Source: Rhododendron vialii (Eukaryota; Streptophyta; Magnoliopsida; Ericales; Ericaceae). Taken from it: DNA of 64,000 nucleotides. Both the position numbers and the translations under genes were made by a program. The notes beneath the pieces are model-generated. The model ran no database searches, was not told where the DNA came from, and saw only the letters and a list, made by a program, of their open reading frames with translations. Where the stretch lies: the NCBI RefSeq assembly GCF_030253575.1, contig NC_080559.1:8708501-8772500 (forward strand). Direction: 5' to 3'. Shown piece by piece: positions 49,001-62,255 of the stretch (position 1 is its first letter; each line of letters opens with the position of its first letter).

Positions 49001-52000
49001 GCATGAGAAGTTTAACAAGGAAAACAGAAAGCTGTGCTCTAAGAAGTACAGATACGAATACAGGACAAGGACATGGGGACTTGTATTGCTCCAAAAGTTA
49101 GAAAACCGTCACACTGGGGACCCATCAAATATGATAAAACTATATCTTGGAGGCATTTTATGAACTTATAAAAAAACAGAGTTTCTATTTGGGATTAAAA
49201 AAAAAAAAAAAAAGATTCACAGTAGGAAGATACAAAACAGACATTCACAAACTAAGTGATCAAGAACAAAGCATTTTCTACTTTGTGAGCAAAAGAAAAA
49301 GAACTCTGCAGTCATTGGTAAGTTTGGCCCTGCCCCACCTCTTAAAATCATCATGACATTCCACCATGTCCCCAGCATGTCCTAGCATACACCCAACATG
49401 TATCCAACACTCGTTGGACAGGGATATATGATGCCAACAGACGTGCTCGTACAACTAGTGTGTCACAGAGGCATTAATGAAGAAATAATTCAACGAAAAT
49501 GAAAGTACCTCAAGTGAGATACAAATGGAACAAAGGATGGTTATGCAAATGACAATAAATGTACAGGACAGTTAAACAAACTATTATAAGGAAACTAAGA
49601 GAATACCTGTTAGGTCTCAGCAAAGATCGAATAACTTTCGCTGCTTTGAGCCTTTGTTTCACGTCAAGATAACAGGAAGGCTCATCGAACATGTATATGT
49701 CAGCATTTTTAATAGCAGTTCTAGCTATAGCAAATCTCTGAAGCTCTCCACCAGACAGATTTTTGATCTCATGGTCAAGAACAGTATTAAGCTCTAGTTC
49801 TCGACATATTTCTTCCCTTGTTCCTTTCTCATCGCTTTCCTCAAGCAACTTGCCAACACTTCCGCACAATGATTTTGGAAGGTTATCAACATATTGTGGT
49901 TTGATTATTGCCTGCAAATTTTAATTAAAACTAGTTGATAGAACATAAAAGAAGATACTGAGCGAGTATAACCATGAAAGCCAATCTTTTCTATTGTTCT
50001 CTTGTAACCCAAGGCCTAAGCTTGTAGGATGGAGTCCCACCCAAAACCTAAAGTTTCTATTGGCTCCAAAACTCTAAAATACAAAATACAATGAGTGACG
50101 CAGCAACAAGAGCAAGAAAATGAAAATTGTAACATATATATGAAAATTTTAAGATACATCTATGTGTGAAATTTGTTGCTTTAAAGCTGAAATTGAGATC
50201 AACTGGGAACATTTTAAACAAGGTTTTAGGATTATTTAAAATTCATCTTTGTCTAGTTAGTTTCTAAATGAATCAGGTAGCATTATAACTTAGTGGTATC
50301 CTGAGAATTTGCAGAATTTCTGGACACTGGCCGTAGAGGTCCCCCGTCCCCCATGGGTTATCACAACTTATGTAATTGATAAAGCATTGTGATTGGGTTT
50401 TTATTTATGATTCGTTCTTTTTTTTTTTTTGACAAGTTATCCGACCCCAAGTGATTGGGACATAAGGCTCGGTTTGGTTATAAGTTTTATTTATGATTCG
50501 TTCTTGGCTTTAGATAGGTTCTCTTTCGAAGTAGGAAGTCAAAATCCTAATGCAACAGGAGCAACCTGAAGTCCTATAAAGTCAAAAGTAAAATAATTAT
50601 GTGCTTATAACCCTCTTTCCTACTCATGTGATGCAACTGTAGCCACAAGTGAGATGCTTATTTCTTCGAGTGATTCCTATAGAACCATGAATATATTAGT
50701 CTCTCATTCAACCGCCAAGCATCATTGTTAGAAAGAACATGAGAGTCAAAAAAGTTACTGTTCACAGGTATTGGTCATAGAGCCCAGAACAACTTCAAAC
50801 GGGCTATAAAATCCTGTATTTTCATTCTCAGAACCCTGCCCTTTTGCTGCCACATATAAACCAAAAGCTTCTACAGTTCTACCATCGCTACTGTGCACTC
50901 TGTTTCGCCTCACTACTAGTAGAAGACTGCTACAACTGCTTTCTCTCCGAGTTTAATGAAGGATGATACTACGGTCAGTACAATGTTATTGCAAAGAGGA
51001 CTGTGGAATATCATATGCATCACAACAGTCCACAATACAGATTGGGCTACAGACTTGTCTAAGAGGAGATAGCATAATATGCGCTACTAGAAGGGAGCAA
51101 CATAAGTTGAATAAAGGATGATTCTATGGTATACTCCAAGTCTCTCCAACTGGCTTGCTTCAAGCGCAGAGTTTTTTAATTTAACAGCAGAAAGGATTCC
51201 AAAGGAACATATCGGATACAATAATTTGTGGGACAATTTCAAGAGGGTTTTTGGATAATTTCAAGAGGATATTCCATGGTGTATGATATTTGCAGATGAC
51301 ATTGTCCTCGTAGATGAAACTGCTAGAGGTGTTAATACGAAACTAGAAATTTGGAGGGAAGCATTAGAGTCAAAGGGTTTTCGGATAAGTAGGAGTAAAA
51401 TTGAGTATATGGTGTGCAAGTTTAGTGGTACCAGTAGTGTGCATGAAGAAAGAGTGATGATCCAAGACCAGGAGATACCAAAGACCAACAGATACCAAAG
51501 AGTGATCATTTTAGGTATTTGACTCAATTATTAGTAGAGATAAAGAGATTGCTGATGATGTGACCCATAGGATCCAAGTGGGGTGGCTCAAGTGGAGGAG
51601 CGCTACTCCAGCGATGCTTTATGGGACAGAATGTTGGCCTATTAAGAAACAACATGTGAGCAAAATGAGTGCCGCGGAATGAGAATGTTGAGGTGGATGT
51701 GCGGTAAGACTAGACGAGACAAGATTAGAAATGAAACAATTCGTGAGATGGTAGGTGTAGCACCTATACAGGAGAAGTTGAGGGAAAATAGGCTAAGGTG
51801 GTTTGGGCATGTCTACCATATACCAGAAGATGCAGTAGTTAAGAGAGCGGATAGGATAGCTCTAGGTAGCAATGCTACAGGGAGGGGTAGACCTAAATTG
51901 ACATTAGAGGATGTTATGCGCAAAGATATGAGTATAATGGGTTTGTGTGAACAAGTGGCCCTTGACAGAGCTCAATGGAGGAAACGGATTCATGTAGCCG

Positions 52001-55000
52001 ACCCCAAGTGACTGAGACATAAGGCTCGGTTTGGTTTGGTTTGGCATAAATTGGGTAGTATGATGCTTAAGGATATATAAGAAGGTAGGAACACTACCAA
52101 GAATAAATAAGATAAGCTCCAAGCATATACTTTCATATTGTCATGAAAAGTAGATGCGAGCAACTTGTTTGTTCAAGACAAGTCAGCATGTTAGTTAAGG
52201 AATGTATAGAAATTTGAAGCACTTAAATACTCAAATTCATCATTTTTCTAAGGCTCAAAGCCATCCACGAGGGGTGAACTAACGCAACAACCGCCAAATA
52301 TTATGGACTACGGAGAATGCCCTTGCTAAAAATGAACATTTGTGGTCTGAAAATTGTTGTTGAAGGATTAAATCCTACATAGCTGAAGTTTATGAGGAGG
52401 AAGACGTTCAAATGTACCTAAGCCAAAGATGACCAAATTATCAAAGCAGAAAAGGTTGCAGCATGAGTCAAAGGCACCAAAAAAGAGTTTCATATATTCC
52501 CTTGAAGAGGCTTGAGCTCTACAAAGCACTAAAACTTTCATAAGCTGTAGTGGCTGAAGAACAAAAGGAACAAAAGCCACTGGCCCTGAGCTCAATACAC
52601 TTCAACATGGATTTGTTGTTTCCCAAGTCCTGTAATCCAGAGACAACAGAACTTTCCATTCAGCTTCCTCCTAAGAAGCACAAACAGTTTTTAATGGGGG
52701 TTTATTTGCTGGTCTTTTTGGTTTAGATTGGTTTTGGAAGCCAAAAGCTGTGCTTTCTATTTTCTATTTTGAATGTCAAAAAGTACTGTTAGAAAAATAA
52801 GTTCGAAACAGTTTTAAATTATCAATATCAAAAAAAAAAAAAAAACAATACTACCAAAGGACATGAGAAGGCACTAAAGCCCATTACAGTAACTCCTAAA
52901 GACTGGAATAAATGCATTTTTTATCTCAGTTGCTTTTAGATCCAACACTTTCTCTAATTTGATTGTACTTCCTTTTCCTTTATGAAAGAAGACGAAGAGG
53001 GGGTTTCTAAGCACAAGGTCTGTGACTGTGAGCTCCAAGTACACTAGTACCGGGGATTATATCGTAACTTGTCTAGAGTACAAACTGAGGAAAGCAAACT
53101 ATTAAACGAATAAATTGAGACTCAATAACATCATTCAAAATTTTGAAGTACAAACTACTGACCAAATTTGACTGGAATGAGAGATGGCGACAGCATTTTT
53201 CTCTAGATAGAAAATTAAGGCAGCTAAATGCCCACTATCTGATACCTACGCTAATTTTTCAAAATGCCTTTTCACGAAAAGGAGGAATAACTTTTCTGTT
53301 TTCCACACCAGAATATGTTTATGGAAGTACCTGGTACAAGGTCCATTTGAAAGGCGCAAGGGAGCAAATTTCAATACCAGTGGCATGAGCTCAAACTCAT
53401 CATGCTTAAATTTTTTCTATTGCATTTCAACAACAAAAAGAGAGCAAAAAACAAATTCTTGTTTCAGAAAAAAAACTAACAGCCTTGAAGATTACGTTCT
53501 CATAATTTTCAATTCCTTTAATGATATCATCAATTGCCACTGAGATTAAATTACTCATGTTGAAAGAGCATTGAAGTGTGTCACCTTCAGGTTTTCCTCA
53601 AGAATGCGGGTGAAATAACTCTGTAGCTCTGATCCTCTGAAGTATGTCAGTATTTCCTGCCAATCAGGAGGACTCTGCAGAGGAAAACACGCGAAATTGC
53701 ACATCATTGCGCATCAAGGAACAATGACAACTGAAAGTAATACCAGATGATTCTGTACATTAAAACGGCCTAGATTTGGTTTCAACATGCCAGCCAATAC
53801 TTTAAGAGCCGTTGACTTCCCAATGCCATTTTTGCCAACTAAGCCAAGAACATGTCCCGGACGAGGCACTGGTAACCTGGATTCAAAATTTTCAGTTAGC
53901 TCCATCTACTACAAGTGCAAAGAAACCATCACAATAATCTACGACCTTAAGAAAAAGCACCTGTGCAATTTGAAGGTGTTTGGGCCATAACGATGGGTGG
54001 TGTCTTTATCCAAATCTTTCGGCAAATTGATGATTTCTATAGCATCAAATGGACATTTCTACACCGAAACAAGCATCAGTGGTCAATTCAGGACATCTGG
54101 CTAAAATTTAGGAAGACAAAATCAAAGAATAAGGCAAGCGTGTACAACCTTAACACATATACCACAACCAATGCATAACTCCTCTGATATGAAAGCAATG
54201 GAGGAACTTTGAGTGACCTCAATACAATGTTTACCTGTAAGGAAAACATTTCAAGATAAAACAAAAATCACCATACCAAAACAAACAAATGAGAAAGTAA
54301 TCCTTTGAGTGCAGATGATCTCGAGACAAAGTTTACTAGTAGTTAGTATAGCAGGACCATTGCACGATCAAAGAAAATTGAACTGTAATGAACTCTCATA
54401 TATTCCGTTCAACCTTTGGAAATTCAGTACTCCACAGCTGACTTAGTTTAAACTTATTAACAGCAAAACATTGTATTAAATTAAGTTTCTTATTTCAAGT
54501 GTGAAAATATGTATCAAAGCAATGGAGGAACTGTGAGTAACCTCGATACAATATCCACTTGTCAGGAAAACATTTTATGATAAACCAAATACGACAAAGC
54601 CAAAATCACCATACCAAAACAAAACAAGTAGATGTGTAAGTAATCATTGAGTGCAGATGATCTCGATACAAGGTTTACCCGTAGAAATACTTTGGGGGGG
54701 GGGGGGGTGGAAATCTAGTTGGGAATATGATACGGAAATAGTTAAAATTAAACTGTAATAAACTCTCATATCAATGGCGGCTTCAGGTATTTGTAGCAAA
54801 GTGTTCAACAATTACGTTAACTCTACTAGTTCTATTAAGCAACAATATAGACACAAAATCTTACAATGCCGCCGACGAATTTTCATAATTCAATCAAATC
54901 AAAATTAAACCGGCACATTAACCCACTATCTTTTTTCGAGAAATGATGGCAAATAGGTTGGCATGGAACTTTTTGGAGATATGCTTCTCTTATTTCATCC

Positions 55001-56685
55001 CTATCTTACATTGGCATGAAAAGATTTATTGTCAGTCCTAAATCTGAGGGAATATCGTTCAAATCAAGAAGTCTTAGCTTATACCGCCAAAAAATTTCGT
55101 AGAAGATGAATATTACAGCATAGTTGAATTCCCTCTTAAGAAATTTGTCCATAACTTCATAAATTAAACAAACTAAAAATTAGAAGTAGTTAGCGGCATG
55201 AATACTAAATTAGTACTTGTAGACCAAAGGCAATGGAAACAGAGTCGACCTTCATTGAGTCTTCTTTTTTTTAAATAAAAAAGTTGTAATTCCAAGTGTG
55301 GACTTTGTTTTGGCTAATGATAGGTGTTCAGAATACGATAGACTCGTGTGAAATTTTCTACTCTTTTTTATGTGAAAAACATTCACCATTATCCTTAATG
55401 TGCCCCACTAATGTAAATTTCTGTGAGATCACCAATGTGTCAATACAGAATTCATAAGTTTTGAAACTTGCATCTTTTCACATGATACTATTTTCCTACA
55501 CTGGTATGGGCAAGTTGGCAAAGAGGCACTGGCAGTGGCACACACATCCAATGGGTGTATAGCTTAACACACTGGAAATATTTTTCACAAATTTACTAGC
55601 AGTGATTTTTTGTGGCTTTATTTGAACACCCAACCCAGTAGATTCTGAACAGCCGGCTGAACTCCCCTGAAATTATTTTGTTTTAAATTTACCAGTATTA
55701 CTTTTCTTAGGCTTTGTTTGAAAACCCCATCCAATATAGTATTAACACCCCATTAACCAATTAATCATCCTCAACTGAACACCAACTACAATAGCCCACA
55801 ACAAAAACTTATTCAAAAGAACAAGGAAAAAGAAGGATTTTAACCATAAATTGCTTTACCCAAACCAAAAGAAAAGTTGATCCATTTTGGAGAGTTTTAC
55901 CCCTGACTTTTCTGTGGGCTTCACGGCTTTAATTAGACATTCAAGTTCATCATTACATTGTTGATATGGGATCCAACAAAAATTTTGCAGAACTCAAGAT
56001 CTTGCTAGAAAGTTGGTGAGACCAAGAACCATGCGAATATGTGATATTAGATTAGTTTATTTGCGTTTGAAATTGGGTTGTTGACCATGCCTGTCGCCAT
56101 TGCAACAGGTAAAAGAAATCTTTCGGCAATGAAACACATACAGAGTAATATTCTGTATAGCCAAATTGGAGATCGGTGAGTGAACGGATGTTTGCTTGAT
56201 ACCATTGATAACGAGCCTATTATGCAATTGTTTCAAAATATGACAACTCACATTAATATAACGTGGAATATCTAAACAAATGAAGGAAAGGAGAACACCA
56301 AATAAATGCAGTCTTCTTTTTACACAGTTTCCTCACCAAAAATCAATTTAAAAGAAGGGTTTCCAATCGCGCTATTGAGGAACGTAACGGTATGATGATA
56401 CAGCCATATATCGGCCAATATCACACCCGTATCAGCTGATGAGTAAGTAAATAACGATATGGAAGGTCCTAAATCCTTTTATGTAATGGCACATACAATA
56501 CATAACGGACTTTACTTAAAACCCTGCTTAAAAGAGATAAAATTTCGATTATGGGAAACCAGAGAAAAAGGAGTATTACCAGCCATGACGACGGGACAAC
56601 CCCGCTTGCACTCTTGGCGGCACTTCTTGGGTTTGCATCGATCGGAGTTGACGACTGCAATCCGAGGCAACTTCTCCGGCGCCAT
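41512..56685 (-). CDS. ABCE: ABCE subfamily ATPase (RNase L inhibitor / ABCE1-like), eleven exons
   Basis: Exons: 56685-56580, 54234-54149, 54058-53961, 53876-53759, 53674-53585, 49911-49607, 47869-47674, 47601-47416, 44208-43939, 42456-42211, 41628-41512; all GT-AG, 605 residues, the usual ABCE length. N-terminal iron-sulphur cysteines are present at 17, 22, 26, 30 and 56, 59, 62, 66. The first ATPase site has GKNGIGKST (111-119), LSGGELQRF and IYMFDEP; the second has GENGTGKST (382-390), LSGGELQRV and IYLIDEP; both H-loop histidines (VVEHD) remain. ABCE splits ribosomes after termination and recycles them. Several positions differ from the very conserved family (for example DEPSCYLDV), so this may be a divergent paralogue. 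Introns of up to 3.7 kb contain a LINE, a MITE and copied exon pieces. Confidence 0.94.
44325..44777. mobile_element. MITE-like element in ABCE intron 8
   Basis: Ends CTATGATGCACCGACAC and GTGTCGGTGCTTCATAG are imperfect inverted repeats. The interior is rich in GGACACGG and CGTGTCCC motifs, including CGCCACGTGGCG near 44690. Flanks share AGTAGG, a possible remnant of a target duplication. Confidence 0.6.
45986..46027 (+). repeat. Compound (GT)n(GA)n microsatellite
   Basis: About 11 GT units followed by about 10 GA units; a (CA)n run follows at about 46267-46288. Both are within ABCE intron 8. Confidence 0.9.
46682..46802 (+). repeat. Tandem duplication of about 61 bp
   Basis: TTTAATTTTTGATGATTTTC through TTATTCGATT occurs twice in a row with few differences, at the left edge of the second LTR-like repeat. 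Confidence 0.8.
47149..47309 (-). pseudogene. Tandem partial copy of ABCE exon 8
   Basis: The 160-bp unit 47149-47309 repeats 47310-47468, which includes the end of exon 8 and its donor. On the minus strand the copy still reads [17 protein letters not shown], a Walker A motif with one change (Thr to Met), and keeps a donor-like boundary with GCGATCAC in place of GTGATCAC. The intended donor GT has become GC. It lies in the intron just downstream of the true exon. Confidence 0.7.
48041..48240 (+). repeat. Tandem duplication of 100 bp in ABCE intron 6
   Basis: AGTACAATGCAAAGTGTGAA begins both units at 48041 and 48141, and both end GAGAATTTTCAGAA. Few differences separate them, so the duplication is young. 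Confidence 0.9.
50431..50486 (+). mobile_element. Short 3' tail of the RTE-like LINE family
   Basis: GACCCCAAGTGATTGGGACA followed by TAAGGCTCGGTTTGGTT matches the end of the longer LINE fragment at 52000-52040. A T-run precedes it. It is either a strongly 5'-truncated LINE or a SINE that shares its tail. Confidence 0.6.
51255..52045 (+). mobile_element. 5'-truncated RTE-like LINE in ABCE intron 5
   Basis: Starts inside the reverse transcriptase with [17 protein letters not shown] and continues through the typical C-terminal part: [32 protein letters not shown] and [16 protein letters not shown]. Small frameshifts break the frame around 51520-51680. It ends CAAGTGACTGAGACATAAGG then CTCGGTTTGGTTTGGTTTGG, the short-repeat tail of this LINE group. 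Inserted antisense to the host gene. Confidence 0.9.
54510..54690 (-). pseudogene. Partial copy of the ABCE exon 2 end in intron 1
   Basis: 54514-54680 resembles 54190-54345: AAAGCAATGGAGGAACT is shared, then GACCTC or AACCTC, and GAGTGCAGATGATCTCGA. It copies the first part of exon 2 with its acceptor region; the Cys-rich codons are damaged. Not expected to be used. Confidence 0.6.
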
Positions 56686-58307
56686 TGTATGAAATTAATT
56701 ATTGGTTGATTGATTTACTGGCTGGTTGGAAACCCTAAACAAAACGAGGAAAGAAACAGAGAGAGAGAGAGAGAGACGAGGCTGTCGGTTTTCAATCTGG
56801 CGGTAGAGAGGAGAGGAACCCGACTGGAAATTGCGTGTCTTGCCGATCAAGTAAAAGGGTTGATTTTTTCATTCCATTCCACACGAGGGTATTAAAAAAA
56901 GAGAAAAACTTATTTACGGAGCTGTGAATAAGTTTTACGGCGCACAATTTCGGGCGTTAAAAAGTGTTTTGAAGAATTCGGATCGAAAATAATCTATTAA
57001 CGATTATAGATATTAATGGATCAATTATTGTTAATAGATTGTTTTCGATCTAGGTCGTCCAAAATATTTTTGGACGGCTGAGACTGCGCGGAGTCTTGAA
57101 TAAGTTTCTCTCATTAAAAAAGGGAGAGGATCCCGTTCAATCTTTCCTTCCAACCAATCCGATCCAGTTTTGGACAGTCTTTTTTAGGCCCATAATAATG
57201 ATCGGAATCGTTCACTTTTTAAAGCATGTTGAGAAAATTGACCACTCCAAAAATCATGTTGATCAGATATCGTTTGATATGATATCGAAATTTTATTTTT
57301 TGAAAAAGCAACAACGTGTAATTCTGATATAAATTTAACCGTGGGCAAGGTGGTAGCCCCGGCTCATATCCGTACCTCGGTTGATCGGATTGTTTTACTT
57401 CCTCTCCTTTACTTGGAAGAAGAAAATTCTACTTAGATCATAAACTTGTGTGAATGTTAAAAAGTCTAAAGAAAACTTTTTTTGTGAAATTCTTCCCAAG
57501 TTGGTTACATGTGTGAATGTCAAGTAATATCGAAGTTAATCATTATGTGTTAAAGTTAAATATTAGTAGGTCAATTGACATAGATCGTTACATGTGGTAT
57601 TAAAGCTTAATACCAATCGAAAAGTGTGGAACAATTCCGACAATAGACAAGCTTGTGAACTTAACATTCTTAAGCTAGTATTTGTCTTGTATTACTGGGT
57701 GGGTGAGAGTTGTTGGACCATGAGATCCAACGAGAAGTTGCAAGAGAGATTGTGAAATCGGTCCCCGGCCCACATTAATTAGACATGTTAATGTTGAGTA
57801 GTACATATGACAATGGCCACATGGTACAATTAACCTAAGTTATACTAACTTTCAAGCAAGTTAGATGGCGCAAAACGATACACTTTTTTTCTCATTCCTT
57901 ATTAATCTGTTCCTTGTTTCTCCTTCTTTGCACGGTTTTGAATTCAACTCGTTTTATTCACCTTTGTTGTCGGAATCGGATAAGTAACAATACGGATCAA
58001 TGCATTTTCGGCTGGATTCTATATCTATCCACCAATGTGCCAATTCTAGCCTTTCAACGGGTCCAAGGGAACAGTTAAATTGCACAAATAACGAATACCA
58101 ACACCATCCACGAGAAACTACACCACTTGTGAATGTGCAACTGTGCAGAATACTTACACATGCCAGCGCTATAATTTCCAAAGTGAATCCAGAAACAGCA
58201 AATGGAGAAAAGGCAAAAAAAAACCGACGACTAATTCACTCCAAGCTTATATAGCAGTAATAGAGTACCAAAGCTAGTTGGGCATGATAATGAATGGCAT
58301 GCTGGAA
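56686..58307. other. Intergenic region between the ABCE and glycine/proline-rich genes
   Basis: Contains the ABCE leader and promoter (with a GA tract at about 56757-56776) and the 3' UTR of the next gene. No coding frame recognised. Confidence 0.6.
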
Positions 58308-60055
58308 TCACTTCCACTTTTTGAACTTCATGAACTTTCCCCCATGCTTTCCAAACATTCCGTGCTTACCGTGCTTGAACTTTCCGTGCTTAAACTTTCC
58401 GTGGTGATGACCGGAGAAACCCCCATGCCCAAGATGATGGGAACCATGGGACAGCTGGTGAGCCCCATAAGCAGCAGCTGCAGCAGCAGCACCCCCAGCT
58501 ATCAGTGCACCCATACCAGGTCCATGCCCTGCAGATTTTATTAACCAAAGAATTACTAGATGTAGAACAAATGATAGCATACAATTTATTAACAAGACCA
58601 ACAGATATGGCAGAGATACGGAATGGCCACAAGGAATGAGTTCGATAATTAGATGGGAAGTAAAGACAATCCTCAATTGGACCTCCTGCTTTCCTTGGTG
58701 CCAAATTTAATGATTAGAATATGGTTTCTGCTTTGGATCAGAACCTCTCACGGTCTCATCACCTGATACATCTACTCTAAAGTCCTCGACAATATTAGTT
58801 TCCATGTTCTGGGTTCAAAAATCTTGGATTACCATACATTTGGAAGTTCTAGTAGCTCCTAGTTTGCTCTGCGTACTATACATTTGTTGCAGGTGGATAA
58901 TGAATATTCGACGATTAGGTGTTAGATGACTAAAAGCTCTACATTACGAATTTCGGAACGAAAAAACAAGTAGATCACACACAATTGGTTATTGGAAAAC
59001 CCTTTGCAGGTCTCCCATAATGCACAAAATATAGGATGGTGCTCTACTATATGGCATTCAAGTTTTTGCATTCATACATTCCGTTCTTAACTTTCATAGT
59101 TCTCACATTATCAAATGGTGGTCATGTTCACGATTCACACGCTCCGGTTCTGAACTTTTCTGTTTTTTACCATTATTTTCCTATCCAGAGAATGATCAAG
59201 AACCAGAGAAGATAAGAGAACACGTAGTGTATCTGAAATTTTTAGTTGGACATCTTCCGGGAGTAAATATTTAGTGGTATTGAAGTTTATTACTCAGTAC
59301 TTACTACTCCAAAAAAAGAAAAAGAAAAAAGTTCACTACATAACTTATGTAACATAACTACGTATAAAACCTTCATATGTACTGTAAAATGGATTATGAT
59401 ACGTTGTGAACACTTGTAAACACAATTTATCCAATACAAAAAAGAAGTTTGTTAACAAAGTAGACTCTTTTGCAGTGTCCACGTGTCTGTGACATGAGAA
59501 TTAGAGGAATCCGACAGTCATCCCAATACCGGTACCCTGCCTTTGTCCATGTAAAATACATTAACTATATAAGACGATTCAAATATCAAGACAGAGCAAG
59601 AAAGGCCTACAATGAAGTCTGTAACTTATGATGGGGAGGACTACCTACCAAAAAGCGGGCACACAATGTCAAATTGACGTCGAAGTACAACAAAGTGAAT
59701 TGAAAATACCTGAATGATGCGAAGCAGATGGACCAGGATATCCTGCAGGTGGGTATCCACCTGGGGGAGGATATGGTGACGACGGATAACCACCTTGGGG
59801 AGGATATGGTGCTGATGGATATCCACCGGGGGGAGGATATCCCGCTGGCGGGTATCCGCCATGAGGAGGATATCCGGCATTAGGAGGATATGCAGCCGGT
59901 GGGTAGCCTTGAGGGGGATTTCCTTGAGAGGGATATCCTGGAGGAGGAGGATAAGCGCCATGAGATGGAGGATAGTGTCCAGCAGCATATCCAGCAAGAT
60001 GAGAGAAAAGTCCTTTATCATTAGACTCGTCCCGATCATCATTTCCACCTCCCAT
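58308..60055 (-). CDS. GPRP: Glycine/proline-rich protein (GPRP, XYPP-repeat), two exons
   Basis: Exon 1 is 60055-59710 and exon 2 is 58528-58308, phase-consistent, 188 residues. The first half, about residues 26-110, is made of GYPP-type repeats. It is followed by a short Ala-rich hydrophobic stretch (GGAAAAAAAYGA) and a tail rich in His, Gly and Lys (HGKFKHGK repeats, ending FKKWK). This three-part layout is characteristic of plant GPRPs, which are conserved and often stress- or development-regulated; molecular function is unclear. The start is MGGGNDD, at the head of the acidic leader. A 5' UTR intron is likely: TTTTCAG at 60081 is a good acceptor, and AACCCTTTACCATTCG|GTAACC near 61995 a good donor. 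Confidence 0.9.
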
Positions 60056-61957
60056 TTTTCTTCAACTGGAAGTAGATGAACTGAAAATGTCGATAAAGGA
60101 CACCAGGATATAAAATTAGGAGAAAAAGAATGGCAAGTATAGCTATAAATACTACTCATTCCCCACATTTACGTCTGCCCTCCCTCGATAGATTTTTTTG
60201 GATACAAAAAATTGTAAAAACATATCCAATACTTGCTTCCCACTGATAGAAATTAACATTATCAAATAGAAACAAAAGGTTACCATAATTTACAAGTGAA
60301 AACCCCCAACCTCCATATGTATTTTCAGGAAGACACATGCCTTTGCAATTAAGAATCATAAAATTTATCACATATTTTTCCACTTGAAACAAAATTCCAA
60401 TTTGTTGGGCCTTAAGCTTGTCTGTATGGATTTCAGAAGTTGTGAACTAAAACAAAGTTGTGAAATGGGAACCGTAGTTTATTTGAAATTCAGTTGCAGT
60501 AAACCAAACCAAAGTCCAGACACGGGAATCCCTAATCTGAATTTTCTTACATATGATTCTTCTCTTGTATCGAACAGTGCAGATTAATTAGAACTATCAT
60601 ACGACCATAGATGAACTACCACCAATCAACCGACATGTTGTACAAGTTAACATATGATCTAGCCAAAGCTTACTCCTATATGTCTAGTGTCTAGTATCTA
60701 CTAATTCCATATAGTTTAGTTTCCTTTCAGGATACGAGGTAAGTATTTATAAGTTTCTTCTTTTCCTTTTTCTCCGTTGAGAAACTAAGTGAATGCATAA
60801 AGCTTGAAGTTGAGTAAGATTATCGAACTCCTGATACATTTTTGGTTGCAAATACCTGCAGAAGAGGTTTCTTTATGCATGTTTGTTTAGAATCTTAGAA
60901 ACAACCACATGCAAATACTTACTATGCATCAATTTGATGATTGAAAATACACAAACACATCAACCAAAATAGGAACCAAATTAGATGCATGTAAGAGTGC
61001 AAGGCTAAAACACACGCACGAGGCACGCTGAAGAACTATTTGGTATAATCCTCACAAAGAAAAACAACTTTCTCTTTGGAAAAAGGGAGAGGTCTTTGGT
61101 GGGTTTTTTTTTATAACAACTCCCTCTAAACAAGTTATATCAACAATAACAGAACCCATCTAGTCCCCAATCATTGCGGGTATGGGCGGGAAGGTATGGA
61201 GACAGACCAGACATTTGGCAATATATGCACAAAGTGGCTGTATGCTACTATGCTCTCAAAAATACCATTGAAAAAGTGGCTCCCGTAACCAAGGAGCTGA
61301 AGAAACACTTTGTTGTAGAACCATGCCCCAAAATCAAAGCAGAAAGGCATCAGAGAAGGCAGGCCTAGAGATCCAAATAATTTTCTGTGCACATTATCAT
61401 GCTATATCAAAAGAGGATTAAAAAAACGCTATATCAAAAGGAATTTGAAACTCTTCCCCCCCCCCCCCCAAAAAGAAAATGAAACAATCAAAGCAAATCA
61501 ATAGACACACACATGAAAATAGGTAACATAGTTGATGTCCATAAATTTCGTACGCATTCACAAGTAACGCTAAATCCACCAATATTTTACTAATCACACA
61601 ATTCGATATACGCGTGCTTTTTCTTCGTTAATAACGCAATGGCTATTTTATTTATTTTTTTGCTCAGCAACAGAATGACTAAATTAACGCAACCAAAAGC
61701 TTGAGGATTTGCCTACACGAATATAAAAAAATAAAAAAATAAAAAAAAACGAAAAGCAAATAAACCGGGCATGAAAAAGGTACGAGTGCGATCATCAACG
61801 TTGAAGAACATAATCTCATAATGAAATATACTGCAATTTATAACGCTCGAAACAAACGACATGGAAAATTATCCAATTAATTCTCCACGCAAACAACAAA
61901 CCTAAATTCGAAACGCGTACATACGTATATACATTTGTTCAGACATACAAACGGGGA

Positions 61958-61990
<33 letters not shown>

Positions 61991-62255
61991 GTTACCGAAT
62001 GGTAAAGGGTTTCAAATTGTAAGTCTCGTTCGCCGTTGAGGGTTTTGAAACAGATTTGAAAGGGTTTCTTTTTCTACGCTCGATGGTATGTACGATTTAA
62101 ATAATTTGTAGGTGCAGCCGCAGGCATTGGACACGCTATTTCCATATGTAGGCAACGAGTAAGTACGCACGCGTAGTTCGACACGTTTATCTCAAAGTTT
62201 TTTTTTTTTAAATAATTCAAGTGCTTGGGTCAATTTAGCTAAGTTATCTATAAGT

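Noticed and set aside
59641-60168. 175-residue minus-strand frame over GPRP exon 1
   Set aside because: A shadow frame of the GYPP-type repeats; the GPRP frame has the family composition and correct splicing.
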